A stretch of 64,000 bases of DNA from Hormiphora californensis (Eukaryota > Ctenophora > Tentaculata > Cydippida > Pleurobrachiidae): NCBI GenBank assembly GCA_020137815.1, contig CM035357.1, positions 3,306,528-3,370,527 on the forward strand. Reading direction: 5' to 3'. How positions within the stretch are numbered: position 1 is the stretch's first letter; every line of letters begins with the position of its first letter. The notes under the pieces were generated by a model. The model had not been told where the DNA came from. It ran no database searches and worked only from the letters and a program-made list of their open reading frames with translations. The position numbers and the translations under genes were made by a program. This document shows positions 44,590 to 57,922 of this stretch, piece by piece.

Positions 44590-44712
44590 CCCCATCTTAA
44601 ACTTTTTCCCTTGGTTTTGGGGGTGCCCCGTTCTTTCCCCCCGGGGGGGGAAAAAATTTTTTTGGGGGAAAAAGGGGAGGGGGCCCCCCCCCCGCCAAAA
44701 ACCCCGTACATG
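44590..44712. other. Homopolymer-block stretch, probable sequence artefact
   Basis: Successive pure blocks of C, G, A, T, G, A, G and C, such as TTCCCCCCGGGGGGGGG then AAAAAATTTTTTTGGGGG, are unlike anything else in the window. They look like a low-quality read end incorporated into the assembly. Confidence 0.6.
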
Positions 44713-45303
44713 TAATGGGCCTGGGATGTACATTATATTTGAACAACTTGTATGTTTTTGGTTCGTAAAAGTAAACATCGAGATTGGGGTAAAGTTGTCA
44801 ATTTAACGAGAATAGGAGAACAAGATCATAAGTCTAGTCTGGAATTTTTGTGTATCAGGGGAACGAATTAAGATCTAGAACACGGAACCGTGTTTTTATT
44901 GTGGGGGTTAGACGGGTTTTGCAGAAAACCAGACTTTATTTCTCCCTGAAAGATTTATTTTTCTTCTCGTGAACCCATTAAATTGCTTCCTCAGCATCTA
45001 TTTATTTTGATAGTTTAGTTATATAGTTTTAAATTGCTCTGTCCTAGACTACTATTTAACTCGAAGTGGTCACGCAAAATATTATTTGATCTTCATGAAT
45101 TTTATCTTCCAAAATGAGTATTTAACGAGGCTGTCCTTCATTTTATTTTCTCGTTCGGAAACATTTTGTTTAGATTTTCACCAATCTTAGTTGTTAGTTG
45201 AAATAAGTAGCCTAGTAACAAATTTACATTTTGCGTTGTTTGCAGCTGCACGTGGCTGTGGTTTTGGTCAGTGCAAGTAGTGATCAGCTAGTATCATCAT
45301 ACA

Positions 45304-45324
45304 CACACACTCACTCTCTCTCTT

Positions 45325-45373
<49 letters not shown>

Positions 45374-45488
45374 ATCTCTCTCTCTTTCTCCCTCTTTCTC
45401 CCTCTTTCTCCCTCTTTCTCCATCTTTCTCCCTCTTTCTCTCTCTTTCTCCCTCTGATCTCTCTCGTATCTCTCTCTCGTTCTCTCTC

Positions 45489-45556
<68 letters not shown>
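45304..45556 (+). repeat. (CT)n with CTCTTTCTCC variants
   Basis: Compound CT microsatellite. Open frames on either strand are repeat translations. Confidence 0.9.
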
Positions 45557-45561
<5 letters not shown>

Positions 45562-46441
45562 TGTGGGCAATTGCAAGCTATTTTAGTCACTGCAATTTGG
45601 AATGTGTTTTAGGCCGGTGTGGAATTCACGCTGCATGTTCAGCTTTCATCTCTATCATGCTGTCATGTCACTTTTTATGACTGGTTGGTTTGGAGTATAA
45701 CCATAACTGTGATTCCCCCCTCTTTCATTGTCAGTTAACATAAAGTAACAATCTCACTACTACTACTACTATATTCGGTGTTAGTCTTGGGATAGCTATA
45801 TATATGTACTGAAATGATTGTGTTTCGATAGTTAGACAGGAATTCAATACATTGTAGTGGCCTTTAAATATATAGCTTTCGTTCCGAACTAATCACTAAT
45901 ATATCGGATGATGATCAAAGAAGTAAAGTGAATAGAAATATAGAGAGGGAAAGAGAGAAACAGAGAGAGAGAGAAAGAGCATTGTCATAACTAATGGCTT
46001 ATTAAGATTTCCATTTTTCCTCTCGTCTCTCTCATATATTTGTGATCTTATTTATATCGACTGTTCTTGCAATTGATTATAGCATCATCTGGGGAGTGAT
46101 GTGACCTATAATAGAGACCTAAACGTATAGCGACCCTGTTCGACCCTCTCTAACCTAGTGGTAATATTTAATTGCCCACTCTCAGCCTATGGATAAATTT
46201 TGAGGTGATGTGACCTCTAGTTTATTGTCATTTATTGTCCACGATGTTAACACCCGCCAAGCCAATCAATAGAGCAGCTCCCGCCTTGTTGAGTTAGGGG
46301 GTACTCAATGCAACTCCCGCCACGATTTTACAGAGCTCTCTAAACCATTCCTACGAACCATATATTTTATGTAGTTCATTGAAATGCTACATATCCATTT
46401 ATAGTTAACAATATTGGAAGTCCACGAAGTATCATGTGGTA

Positions 46442-46442
<1 letters not shown>

Positions 46443-46531
<89 letters not shown>
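46443..46531 (+). repeat. (CT)n microsatellite
   Basis: Uninterrupted CT run of about 88 bp. Confidence 0.95.
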
Positions 46532-46533
<2 letters not shown>

Positions 46534-46871
46534 CATCTCTCCCTTCCTATCATACCTGTATAATACCCCTAATTTATAAGACGCTTGCTTAGAATTTAGA
46601 TTTTGTCCTCCCATGATCACGATTGGTTCTTTCTTCGTGGCTTGGCTTCGTGGATGCGTGATAGACAGGTGTATTTGGAATTGTTTTTACTTGAGCCCTC
46701 GAACTAATATCTTTAACTTAGCTTTTAATAAAAAGTCGATATATCAGAAATTTCTCAAAATTTGACGTTAGTGAGTGTGGGCCGAATCGCGTACTACTCC
46801 TTTTAAGACATTATTGCCGTGCTATTGTTCAAAACAAAGTGCTGGTTAAATGGCCTTGGATTTTTTCCCTG

Positions 46872-46904
46872 CCCGGGTGAATGCCCGAAGGGCATTCACC
46901 CGGG
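46872..46904. repeat. Perfect GAA-loop hairpin, second copy
   Basis: Arms CCCGGGTGAATGCCC and GGGCATTCACCCGGG with loop GAA. It is the same hairpin as at 8476-8504, with one extra G:C pair on the loop side and the CCCTG flank in the opposite orientation. Confidence 0.85.
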
Positions 46905-48204
46905 ATGATGTTTTTAGCACGCGGTGTTATAAGCGATCGAATGGATTTAACTTCTTGAAACTTAAAGGCGTTGAAAGTTCAGCTCAGCTCGTTAGTATGG
47001 TGACTGAGGGAACGTGAGAAGTTTCCCATGCATAGCTTGGTGTCACATAACATTGTAATAAGGCGTTGGCGGACGACGATCAGATCACATTGCACGGTAT
47101 CGTCTGGTGTGACTGTGAGCGGCGCTTACCAATATCAGATCTCATCGTTTATCAGTGATCAGTTGGAGTATTCGTTGGCAGGGAAACACAGCATTATGAA
47201 ACATAATGCAATAATAATTCTTGTTATCGAGTACGTATTTAAACAGCATGACGCACAAAATACTTACCGGTTACTTGTACAGAACAGGGGGTATACTATA
47301 GTTGTTTAGTTGAACCGGCTTTATTCATTTTAGCACATCACCCGTTACGACATTTGTTTGTAAGCGGGGAGGTCATGGGTTGCTGATGGTGTGGAGAGCA
47401 TGCAGTGTTTGTTTACCTTACAAAGCGGAGAGAGAGAAAATTATCTGTGGTGATTGATATAGAGTGAATGAAAATTTATGACATAATGTGGAGCGATGCA
47501 TATAAAATTGCAGAGATCATGGAGAGAGACAAATGCATGGTACCAATAATATCTGCCATTTAAGAATATATTGATACTCATTAGTTAAGTTAATAATAGC
47601 TGAATCAGAATATATGGTGTTGAATTAATCGTGTTTCGCTTCCTGGGTGGTATTAATAAGAAGTGCAATGATTTCCCGGTTTGGGCATTAAAGTTAAACT
47701 CAGTATCACCTTATTATTCGAAGTGAAATTCGTGGGAGCCTTGATCTCCACTACCGCACTTCAGTATGGTTCAAATGCAGTGCTCTCAACAAGAGATTGT
47801 GTCTTGGCTGCGATGCCCATTTTCGTGATGAGAATTGTTGCATCGAGTTAAATACCCGTTACCTTTTTCAAGTCCATCAGAATTATGGTGCGGGGGGATG
47901 GGCACCACCCTTGCCTGGCTAGACTGTGTTTCGGGCGCCCCGCCCCCGGATCACAATTACAAATGTAAAGGGAGGGTTAGAACATAGCAACACCACCCAA
48001 CTTAGTAAAGATAGAGAGCTATATAATATGATAATATACTTGTCTGGATGACGTATGAGAGGGGAGATCAGTAGTTTTGGATGCCGTCCAGTAATGATTG
48101 TGACGTCTATAAGAGAGCAACATGCACAGCTCTCTCACTAGTTGTATAGTACCCAACATAACAAGTTGGGGACGAGCTGGGGCACACGAGAATTGGCTTT
48201 TGCT

Positions 48205-48325
48205 TCTCGTTTTTATCAAGTTTTAAAACTACTCCATGTCATTCCATCCGGGTCTTTATATTTATTATTTGTTTTGGTTCATTTTAAGTTTTAAAACTGC
48301 TCCATGTCATACCAGCCGGCATCCT
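48205..48325 (+). repeat. Direct repeat, two copies of about 30 bp
   Basis: AGTTTTAAAACTRCTCCATGTCATWCCAKCCGG occurs at about 48219-48251 and 48287-48319, each followed by a TATTATTTGTTTTG-containing stretch. Confidence 0.6.
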
Positions 48326-48823
48326 GGTCGAATATTTTATCATTTTATATTAGATACTTATTATTTGTTTTGATATACATTTTTTGTTGTGTCTAGCCAT
48401 GCCTATCTGTGGCCTATGAAGTTTAAACACAGCGATTTATTATTCAGATTCACCATATTGCCTGATTTTCCGAGAAGTAAATGACGCTTGAAACATTGTT
48501 TGATTGAATCTCAAGCGTCGTTTAGTTCTCCAAAAATCACTTAATCAGGCTACTACTACAGCTGTAGCTGTGATATATAATACCCATTATTACAGTACAC
48601 TTTGACGCACGAACAGTTGCCCTATATAAGCTGCCTAAACTTGCTTTGCTCGACCCTGTTTTTGAGACTGGACTTTGTCAATTCTGAACTGTGGCTCACA
48701 ATTTTGAAGAAGTGATATCTTTTTTGAACGTTGCAATCCGGGGTATTCTACCGCTGTTATCTTTCGTGATCTTATCATCCACCGGTCTAACCTAGTTGCT
48801 TGATTGTACGGTTTAGATTTCAT

Positions 48824-48932
48824 CAGGAGCCGACCGAATCAGGAAATACTGGTCCCTGATTGGCTGATAACCAGTCACGTGACCTAAATCACGAGTTCTG
48901 ATTGGTTGTTTACTTGTTTCGGTCGGTTCCTG
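48824..48932. mobile_element. hAT-type MITE, family A, copy 2
   Basis: 109 bp, nearly identical to the copy at 33127-33236, flanked by perfect GATTTCAT repeats (48816-48823 and 48933-48940). The 8-bp duplication supports hAT assignment. Confidence 0.88.
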
Positions 48933-49164
48933 GATTTCATCCCATCTTGGACTATAGAATCACACCAGTCTCAGCTGACTTAAATATTAGTTGCCAACTA
49001 TATTTGCCGCTTGGCAAGCTCCTAACAAGCTTGAGTTATACAAGACCGGCCCAAAGTTGGCTATAATCATGTCACAATAATGTGTCTTTTTGCGATGGCA
49101 TATTTCAGCTGTTTTTAGGCTGTTACCATACTAGGCTTCCATATCAAGCGCATTTCGAAAATGA

Positions 49165-49165
<1 letters not shown>

Positions 49166-49216
<51 letters not shown>
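49166..49216. repeat. (GA)n microsatellite
   Basis: GA run of about 50 bp upstream of the kinase gene. Confidence 0.9.
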
Positions 49217-49220
<4 letters not shown>

Positions 49221-49534
49221 GAGGAATAGAGATAGATAGAATGCTTTCGAACCGTTGAAATATATAATCAGCTCGCGGTATTTCTCTTTGTTTCTCTTTT
49301 CCCCCCTGAATTGGAAATCCTAAAAATAGCTACCTTTCCTCTAAGACTGTTTTTAGTACATCTATCCTGCAGCCCCTTCTTGCAATAATTGCCCTTGCAG
49401 ACTTTCTTAAATTGAGTTTAGCGAGAGAGACGACACCTTGACAATTATTTTATTTTTGGAACTCCTGCAAACTCCTACTTAATTATTCTCCTCCCGGTAT
49501 AGGTGTAAAAGTTTTGAACTCTGATACATTCACA

Positions 49535-49583
49535 ATGATACCTGAAGAAATTCTCGAAGGATTCCTACCCAAAGACCTCACAG
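49535..49583 (+). CDS. Alternative first coding exon of the PIM-like kinase
   Basis: ATG 49535 opens a 49-nt exon (MIPEEILEGFLPKDL) ending CACAG before GTACGTG. It ends in phase 1. An acceptor TTACCCCTCAG inside exon 1 of the kinase (exon edge 50168) accepts exactly phase 1, joining in frame to CRKRRLVES. This would replace the 14 Ser-rich N-terminal residues. The inference rests on phase and splice-site match only. Confidence 0.5.
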
Positions 49584-49753
49584 GTACGTGACTTTTAGGA
49601 CCTGGTACGTGGTCAGTCTACACGTACAGCTCTGTATTAAGATCTGTCTATTTATAGAATCTCAGTATGTGTCACTGTCAGTTTTTGCGTGGCTTTTTCT
49701 ATCTACATGCAAGTTTAGCACCACGGTTTTTAAGTGTCGTCGAGTAATGTTGT

Positions 49754-49756
<3 letters not shown>

Positions 49757-49808
<52 letters not shown>

Positions 49809-49838
49809 AAGAGAGAGAAAGAGAGAGAAAGAGAGATA
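49757..49838. repeat. (GA)n with AAAG variants
   Basis: GA run between the two alternative first exons, within the intron of the longer transcript. Confidence 0.9.
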
Positions 49839-50124
49839 GTGGTTGTGACCCGGATGTAGTCTGACCAATAGCGTGTGCCCTGTATACCACGTGATCTGTG
49901 CGCGTCCAATAGGAAGTTAGTAACGCACCCACGTGCCCTTCATCTCTCTCTCTCTCTCTCTCTCCCTGTGACGTGTGTGTGTGTGTTGGGGTATCAAGGC
50001 GCAGATAGCTTCTTTTCACTCTCCCTCGCCCTCTCTCTCTCTCTCGCTTGTGTGTGTGCAGTTGTATATACCAGTTATATATCTAGTGTGTCCTGATAGT
50101 CTACACATCATCATCATCATCATT

Positions 50125-53100
50125 ATGTCAAGTCCCTCATCGGAGAGTCTCTACATTTACCCCTCAGTTTGTCGGAAGCGCCGTCTGGTTGAGAGTTATC
50201 AACTGGGCAGACAGATAGGAAGTGGAGGATTTGGAGCGGTCCTCAATGCTACTTGTAGAACAACTGGGAAACAGGTGGCAATCAAGAAAGTCCACAAGAA
50301 CAATGTTCCCAAAAGTTATACGGTAAGTTGTGACAGCCAAACGTATTTTAGTTGTTAAAGACAGTCAATCGTATAATTGGGAATTTGCTAGTCGTTAGAG
50401 ACAGTCAACCGAGATCTCTCTCAGTTTCATCGAGATATTATTGATCCTCAGCTAGTTTTGTCCGTGCTACATGTTTGTAACAGATCTCTCCTTCTCTAGA
50501 TTCACGGAAAGAGTATCCCAGCAGAAATTGCCCTCCTTCAACATTTGAAAAAGCACAGCAACATCATCAAACTGGTGGACTGGTTTGAGGTGAGAATCAA
50601 GTTTTAGATAAAGTTGTACCCTGGTTTTTGTAGTTCATCCTAGATTTGATTTCTCCTAACCATTACCAACCACCCCCTCATCCCTCTCCTAACCACCCTT
50701 CCCTCCCTATAGGACAACAACGAGTTTATCATTGTCACCGATTGGTCCCCCGAGTATGTTGATCTCTTTGATTACCTTACTTCCCGGAACCCTCTCGATG
50801 AGTGCTGCGCCCGACGAATCTTTAAACAGGTACAGCTTTTAGAATATTATTGTGATTTTGGTGTGACTTGGTGTCATTTTGGTGTCCTTTTGATGTGACT
50901 TGGTGTGATTTTGGAGTCATTTGGAGTTGTCTGTATTGCTATATTTGTAGAGTGATTAGTAGCGATTGTTATTATGCCGCTTGTGTAACAAGGCAACAAG
51001 GCAATCATGCATCTTCTTGACCGATTTATCTTTCTTTCTTTGTCTCATGTCTGTCTCTCTCTCTCTCTCTCACTCTCTGTCTGTCTCTATGCCTCTCTCT
51101 CTTCTATCTTTCTCTTTGCTATGTTTTCGACGGTATTTTTGCATCCATTAGTTCGTTTAGATTTTCACTGAACGGAATTTAAAGAAAGATAGACACAGAG
51201 AGAAACTGATAGAGATGGAGAGACGATAGTTAGCTTGTATGCGTGACGTACAACTAGAAAGAGAAGCCTGTGCGGTGTTCACTCTCTCCATTATCTCTTT
51301 TTCTATCTTTCTATCTCTCTGCCGTCTCCCTCTCTCTTCTGACAATTATATAACACAGTTAGTTTCCACTGTTATAGTAGCAGAGCACACAAACACATTT
51401 TTTTCAACGAACTGCCTTGTTTAGGCTACACTGACGTAACCAAGATGTAACACTTCGATTGAAACTCTCCCATCCCCTCTAACCCCCTCCCGTCCCTCAT
51501 GTTCCCTCTCCCATCCCCCCTAACCCTCTCTTCCCCATGCTCCCTCTCCCAATTCCCTCTAACCCCCCTCCCGTCCCTCATGCTCCCTCTCCCAATTCCC
51601 TCTAACCCCTCCCCTCCTTCTCAGATTGTAGATGCTGTATCTCTAACCCCCACCCCTCCTTCTCGTACTCACATTTCCTCTAACCCCCACCTCCTCATGT
51701 TCCCTCTCCCATTCCCTCTAACCCCCCACCCCTCCTTCTCTAACCCCTCCCCTCCTTCTCAGATTGTTGAGGCTGTGTCATACTGCCACGGTCGGGGAAT
51801 ATTCCACCGTGACATAAAGGACGAGAACGTTCTGATAAACGTCAAGACTGGTCACATCAAACTAATTGATTTTGGAAGTGGAGCCTTTGTAGAGGATGAA
51901 TACACTGATTATCAGGTAATTTAATTAAGATTAATTAACATTAATTAACTAAATATGAATTAACATGAATTGACATGAATTAGCAGACATTGACATTACG
52001 AAAGTCGAAAAGTTCATTACCCAATCCGGCCCCCAAACCGGCCACCATTTTTCATCAATTCACGTGTTTTCCGTGCGTCAAACATTTAACACACATGTGT
52101 GTGGGCATGAGCATAATTCGATAAAAGACGCTCTACAACAATTCCCCACGTCCCAACCGGAGAAGCCCCATTCTCTTTCTCCTGGACATAGCTAAAAGTT
52201 CCAGAATTCCCCCGACTCTTTCCTCTAGAGCTCCTTTCTCCCAGTTGAGAATTTCTTTCTCCCATTCCCAACACCCCTGAATTTCTTTCTCTCTCCTAAC
52301 CTGTCAAGCCAATGCTCTGACAACCCATCACATTTTGTCTCTCCTAACCCGTTTCTCTCCCCACTCCCACCCCCCCCATAAGTTACATTTTGTCTCTCCT
52401 AACCCGTTTCTCTCCCCACCAGGGAACGAAAGTGTACTCACCCCCAGAATGGGTTCGTCACCAACGTTACTACGGTTGGGCCCTAGAGAGTTGGTGTCTC
52501 GGTGTTCTACTCTTTATCATTATTAGTGGAGAGATCCCATTTGAGACTGAGGAAGATATTCTGAGGTGTGCGCCGACCCTGAGACGCCGCAGAATCTCAC
52601 TTGGTTAGTGATATTTACTGATTCATTATTATCCGGTATTATTATTTAAACTCTATCGATAGATATAGACGGTGGTAGAACTCTGTTGAAACTTCTGTAA
52701 ATCGAAGTTGAACTTGAAGTGTGGTAGTGGAAGATGAACTTGAGTTGTGGTAGTATGGGTATAGGAGTGGGATGATAGTAAAACTAGGAGTTCTAAAGAA
52801 CTGATTGGGAAGTGGATCAAAAAGATCGTGGTTCAAATCACAATATAATATCCTGAAGTGCTCATACCCCTTTTTAACAAGTAAGGTTTAAAAGTTCTGA
52901 GTAAGCGATGTGATGTAAAGTGGGTTTTAAAAATGTCAGACGTCAGAGTGCTATACCGTCACATAGTATCTCGTGATGGGATGTGTGTGTATATCACTCT
53001 AGCCACACGATACAAATATTATAGATCACCGTGATAGAAAGATATAGAGATAGAGATAGAGATAGAGAGATAGAAAGATAGAGAGATAGAAGGTAGATGG

Positions 53101-53199
53101 TAGAAAGAGAGATTCAATTGCAGGATACAACAACAGTTTGGCCGCGCTTAGGGCGTGGCAGCCGTACCCGGAAATTTCACACCAAACTAGTATCTCTCC

Positions 53200-53233
<34 letters not shown>

Positions 53234-53734
53234 ATCCCTCTCTCTATATCTCTCTCTTTCTATCTTTACTCCTTGCTCCCACTCTTCCCGGGCCTATAGA
53301 TCCCACGCTCCTCAGTTGGGGTTTTAGTTGTAGAGCAGCACGCACAAGATTGTGTGTGCAAACCCTGGGGAAAGTTGAGGCGCTGCGAACAGGAAGTGAG
53401 ATCCAGGGGGTTCTTGACCTTATATGGTCTAATTGGTACTAATTTTAGAACACACCCTCAAGGAAAATACCCCTCGTCGAGAGGGTGTGTTAAATGTTTA
53501 ATTGTACCTTCAAATTGGGGCGGGGTGTTCAAACAATAATCTTGGGGGGGGGGGGGGTTGTAGTTCCTTTTTAGTGGGGGACGAGGAGTTCTGGGAAATG
53601 GAGGGGGGGGGGGGTGATCTGCGGGCGGCGGTTTAAAAGTGTAATGGTTGGAGCGGGAAATAGCTTGGAGAGAAAGAGAGAGAGAGAGAAAATATAACAT
53701 TACGTAATGTTGGGCCACATACACGCTTCTCTCT

Positions 53735-53818
<84 letters not shown>

Positions 53819-54812
53819 TCTCTCTATCTCTCTCTCTCTCTAACCCGGAAATTAGCATGGAGCACCACTCTGCGCACCACTCATTCCACAGAGCTAGCTA
53901 CGTCATGTTAGTCACAAAGCGATATGGAGCTGCACTTGCTAGTAGAACAACTACCATTAGGGCAAATACGTCATCTCTTGATCTGGAAGGGGCGGGTTAT
54001 TATTATTAGCTGTGCAAATCAATAATTTTCTAGTTCGTATTAACCGAGTCCATGTAATTAAGTATGGAAAGCGGGTACTCCGTGAAAAGAAGCTACCACT
54101 TTTCTCCACTGACGTCAATCAATGCTATTCCTGTCTTTCAACTCCGGTATTTTCACTAGTCTTAAAAACTCCTGACACCGAGAGAGGGAGGGGAAGAGAC
54201 TCCTTGAAATAAATTCACAATACCTGTCTCTCCATCAACTTCCCACACGGCAATACTTTTGTCTTCAAAGCTAATCTTAGTACCAATAAATGGGAATGTT
54301 TGAGGGCGTGTGCGTGTGAGTGAGTGGAAGATATTTTAGTCACATCCGGTCTGTGCAGAAGTTGTGACAGTTTTAGTCTGACCTGCGGTATGTAGTGATG
54401 GATAAATGTGGCTGGGATGGGTTGTTAGAAGTTTCTGGAAGTTTCTATAATGCATGATGTATATTTTTAGAACCATACTTTTCAATTAATTTTTGAAAGG
54501 TTTTATACCAGAGATATAGTCAATCTCTCTCCTCCCTCTATTATTTACTAACCCTACATCTCTCTGACGTCTTCTCTCTATTATTTACTAACCCTACATC
54601 TCTCTCCCTCAGAGCTGACCGACCTGATGGCACGGTGTCTGAACGTTGACCCCAAGAAACGTCCCACCACAAAAGAGATCTTGGAACATCCTTGGTCAAA
54701 AGGCAGTCAAACCTACCCTAGCCCTCACAAGACACCATGCAAGGAAATCAACCTCGCCCAGTACATTATCAACAACAACATCTACGAGAAGACAGCAGAG
54801 GTAGTTCAGTGA
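50125..54812 (+). CDS. PIM-like serine/threonine kinase, 6 exons
   Basis: Exons 50125-50322, 50500-50589, 50713-50829, 51763-51915, 52423-52603 and 54613-54812 give 312 residues, the same size as vertebrate PIM1. Conserved features are the glycine loop [14 protein letters not shown] (lysine), an E in PAEIALL, catalytic [19 protein letters not shown] (DFG), and the PIM-like activation segment [18 protein letters not shown] and the hinge region also fit PIM kinases, as does the HPW near the C-terminus. The gene probably has a second first exon (49535-49583) and a second last exon (55095-55250). Intron sequences before exons 4, 5 and 6 contain partial duplicates of the acceptor region. Confidence 0.88.
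53200..53260 (+). repeat. (CT)n microsatellite in kinase intron 5
   Basis: CT-rich run with ATC interruptions. Intron 5 (52604-54612) also holds G-runs at 53547-53560 and 53605-53615, and a hairpin AACACACCCTC / GAGGGTGTGTT (53449-53491). Confidence 0.85.
53727..53843 (+). repeat. (CT)n microsatellite in kinase intron 5
   Basis: CT run of more than 100 bp; open frames through it are Leu/Ser repeats. Confidence 0.9.
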
Positions 54813-55094
54813 ACAACTAGATGTGTGTCTCTCCGTGAGCGAGGGAAGATTATTCTTAAAAGAGTTATCATTATGTTTATATCGGCGCCCCGAGTTTAGG
54901 TGAATTATGAATTCTCTCCGGGGCGAGAGAGGGGGGCTAGGTGTCAATCACATACATATCAAACCAATACGTGAGAGAGAGAAGGATGTGAGTCAGGCGT
55001 GAGGGCAGGCAGGTGAATCCAAACTTCCCCCCACCCACTTTCATAACCCAACATTAAAATTAAGGAAAATTATCGAACCGTTAACTTTTTTCAG

Positions 55095-55250
55095 AGCGCC
55101 ACTACATCGTCTCTCCTGACCAACTCCACCCCCACTAACCTGGCCAAGATCTATCACAAAACTAAGGAGTACTACCAAAACTTTTCTGATATTTTTGAGC
55201 ACTCGGGAGATCATAGCCTTGAGAGTAGGATGCCTTGGCCGAGAAACTGA
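55095..55250 (+). CDS. Alternative last exon of the PIM-like kinase
   Basis: A donor inside exon 6 (GACAGCAGAG before GTAGTT, edge 54800) and an acceptor TTTTTTCAG (edge 55095) are in matching phase 0. The exon encodes 51 residues beginning SATTSSLLTN, with a Tyr-rich stretch (YHKTKEYYQNF), and ends at TGA 55248. The product would be about 360 residues, with a tail that replaces the last four residues of the shorter form. Confidence 0.6.
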   Translation, partial: SATTSSLLTNSTPTNLAKIYHKTKEYYQNFSDIFEHSGDHSLESRMPWPRN

Positions 55251-56915
55251 AATGAGAAAATAACAGCACAATTTACTGACACACATGCACATTGCACACA
55301 CTGCACACACACACACATTTTCAATTTTGCAACACTTTTGGTTATCGTTAGATCGTGAAACTAAAAGTGGACCAATTTTTTGGCAAATATAAACATCAAA
55401 TCGGAGTCCTGCATACAAGCAAGAAAGCCCAACACAGAGAGAAAGAGGGAGAGAGAGAACATTTTGCAAAGCAGTGATAAAACATCACAATTTATTTAGA
55501 GAGAGAGAAACCCAAATTTAAATTTTTCCACAGCACAAAACCACCCTTTTCCCAGCACCCACATCCCATACCACCTACCCACCTACCCACGTGACCACGT
55601 GACAATCAATCACGTGACTATCTCATAAAACCACCCACTCTTCAGATTCACAAACCCACTAAAGCGCCCACCCCAACCCCGGAATTAACCACCATCTGCC
55701 TGTCTCCGCCTGATCCGCTACATCACAGTTTATATATTGCTAATATAGCATAACTTCCAAAGCATTGCTATATATATTATTGATTAATTCCATTCCGCAT
55801 ATATATTAACCAATTTCTGAACGAGAGAGAGAGAGAGTTTTGTACTATGAATTTAGACGCTATATTTTCAACTGAATCCGATCGAGAGAGAGAGAAAGTT
55901 TGTGAATCTTTTAAAATAGATTGTAGGGTTAGTTTTTTTCTCTCTAAAAAGTAGCGTGTAATATTTTTAAAGTTAGGAAAATCTTTAAAAGTACCAATTA
56001 TTCAAATTTAGAACATGACCATATTTGGAAAGAGAGAGCTAGTTTTTTAGTTCTAGCTCCCTTTTTCTGGTCAAGTATGGTGTAGTATTCCCAATTTGGC
56101 ACGACCCTGTCAAATATATATGGGTGAGGAGAGTGAGTATATTGTGTAAAATTGACCAAATCAAAACCGAATAAGTTATTCCGCCAATTTTACTGTAAGC
56201 AGGTTCTTTGGGGTAGAATATCGAGAGAAATGTGATATCAAATTAAATTTGTTTGTTTGTCTGTGTGTTTGTGTGAGAGTGTGAGCATAACACAAACCAA
56301 ACCTAATGTAACTGTGTACCCATATATATCCAAGCTTCTCAAATATCATAATCTGAGTATAGTGCTAATTAAGTTCAGATAATACATGTGTAATTAAATA
56401 TCTATCTGTTGATTAAGGTAAACCACGTGATTTGTACTTGAGTGTTTGCGTTCGTTAGGCAGCTCATCATGCGCCGAACGAGAATTGTAATTGAGAATCA
56501 GTGAAAGTAGTTTGCTGGTTTTTATTATTTATACGCCCCACCCGTTTACAGATCTGTTAATCGTGATTATTTTACATAAATCTATACAGATATGATGGAT
56601 ATATATGACATGCTATTAATTAAGTGCTATAATAATTAATATTAATTATTGGCTACCGCTTATATCCGGTACACTGTTTTGTACAAATATAACTCAGGAC
56701 GCACACACCAATTTGTATACGAGTATATATTGTTTTTTTTTGTTGAGATAACTTTGCGGGGTGACTGGTGTATAATTATTATCTGTACAGAGAGAGAAAT
56801 ATAGCGTGCTTATGTTCCTTCTTAATTGTATCAAATTTTGTGACTGTTAAGTGTGTTGTTTAATATAATATAAACGCGTGCGAGAGAACGAGGGAGAGAC
56901 GAATAGTGCAATTTA
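55251..56915. other. AT-rich intergenic region, nothing coding seen
   Basis: Contains short GA runs, CA-rich stretches near 55270-55320 and several TATATA motifs, but no supported ORF or RNA gene. Confidence 0.6.
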
Positions 56916-57922
56916 GGCCAGTCACTTTTTGCTTAATTGGTGAACTGAGACATAACATAGGTTTTCCACTTGCATTGTACTCCTATGGGGTCCCAGAAAC
57001 ACCAGAAAAATCGTCCACTCCAACCGAGGTGAAGAAAGTGCCCAAAATGGCCACGCCCTTTTTGCCTGTATTTTGAGCCTTGACCAAAAATAGCAACTTT
57101 GCTTTGGATTGGAGTAGAAACGTAAATGAGGGCACTAAAATGTGTAGAATGAGCAGCAGAATCGATTGGTACCAAGCAGAAGTCGTTATCTCATCAGGTT
57201 CGAGAGATAATTGGATAATTAGGTATGCACATAACCGTTTTTGAGCCATATGGCTATAGCCGCTCAGGAGCGGTTTCAGAAATTTTGCTTCACATGAGCT
57301 TGTTCAGCATATAAAAATTAGTGGGGGTAACAAATATGAAGTTTTTATCGCATAAGGTCAATGAGTTATTCAACTTTAAAGATCGAAAAATGAGGGTAAA
57401 ATGAAGGAAAATGACCAAATTTCGACTTTTTACCCCCATTTTTCGATCTTTAAAGTTGAATAACTCATTGACCTTATGCAATAAAAACTTCATATTTGTT
57501 ACCCCCACTAAATTTTATATGCTGAACAAGCTCCTGTGAAGCAAAATTTCTGAAACCGCTCCTGAGCGGCTATAGCCATATGGCTCAAAAACGGTTATGT
57601 GCATACCTAATTATCCAATTATCTCTCGAACCTGATGAGATAACGACTTCTGCTTGGTACCAATCGATTCTGCTGCTCATTCTACACATTTTAGCGCCCT
57701 CATTTACGTTTATACTCCAATCCAAAGCAAAGTTGCTATTTTTGGTCAAGCAGAAAATACAGGCAAAAAGGGCGTGGCCATTTTGGGCACTTTCTTCACC
57801 TCGGTTGGAGTGGACGATTTTTTTGGTGTTTCTAGGACCCCATAGGAGTACAATACAAGTGGAAAACCTTTGTTATGTCTCAGTTCACCAAACGGCCCCA
57901 AAATGACAAAAAATGACTGGCC
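56916..57922. mobile_element. 1.0 kb foldback (inverted-repeat) element, TA target
   Basis: The ends GGCCAGTCA and TGACTGGCC are flanked by TA on both sides. The arms, each about 470-490 bp, are almost perfect reverse complements meeting around 57395-57435. No transposase is encoded. The short open frames on the two strands are mirror images and not genes. Likely a non-autonomous DNA transposon of the Tc1/mariner type. Confidence 0.8.

Noticed and set aside
57580..57906. 108-residue frame repeated on the other strand at 56983-57249
   Set aside because: The two are mirror images from the arms of the foldback element.
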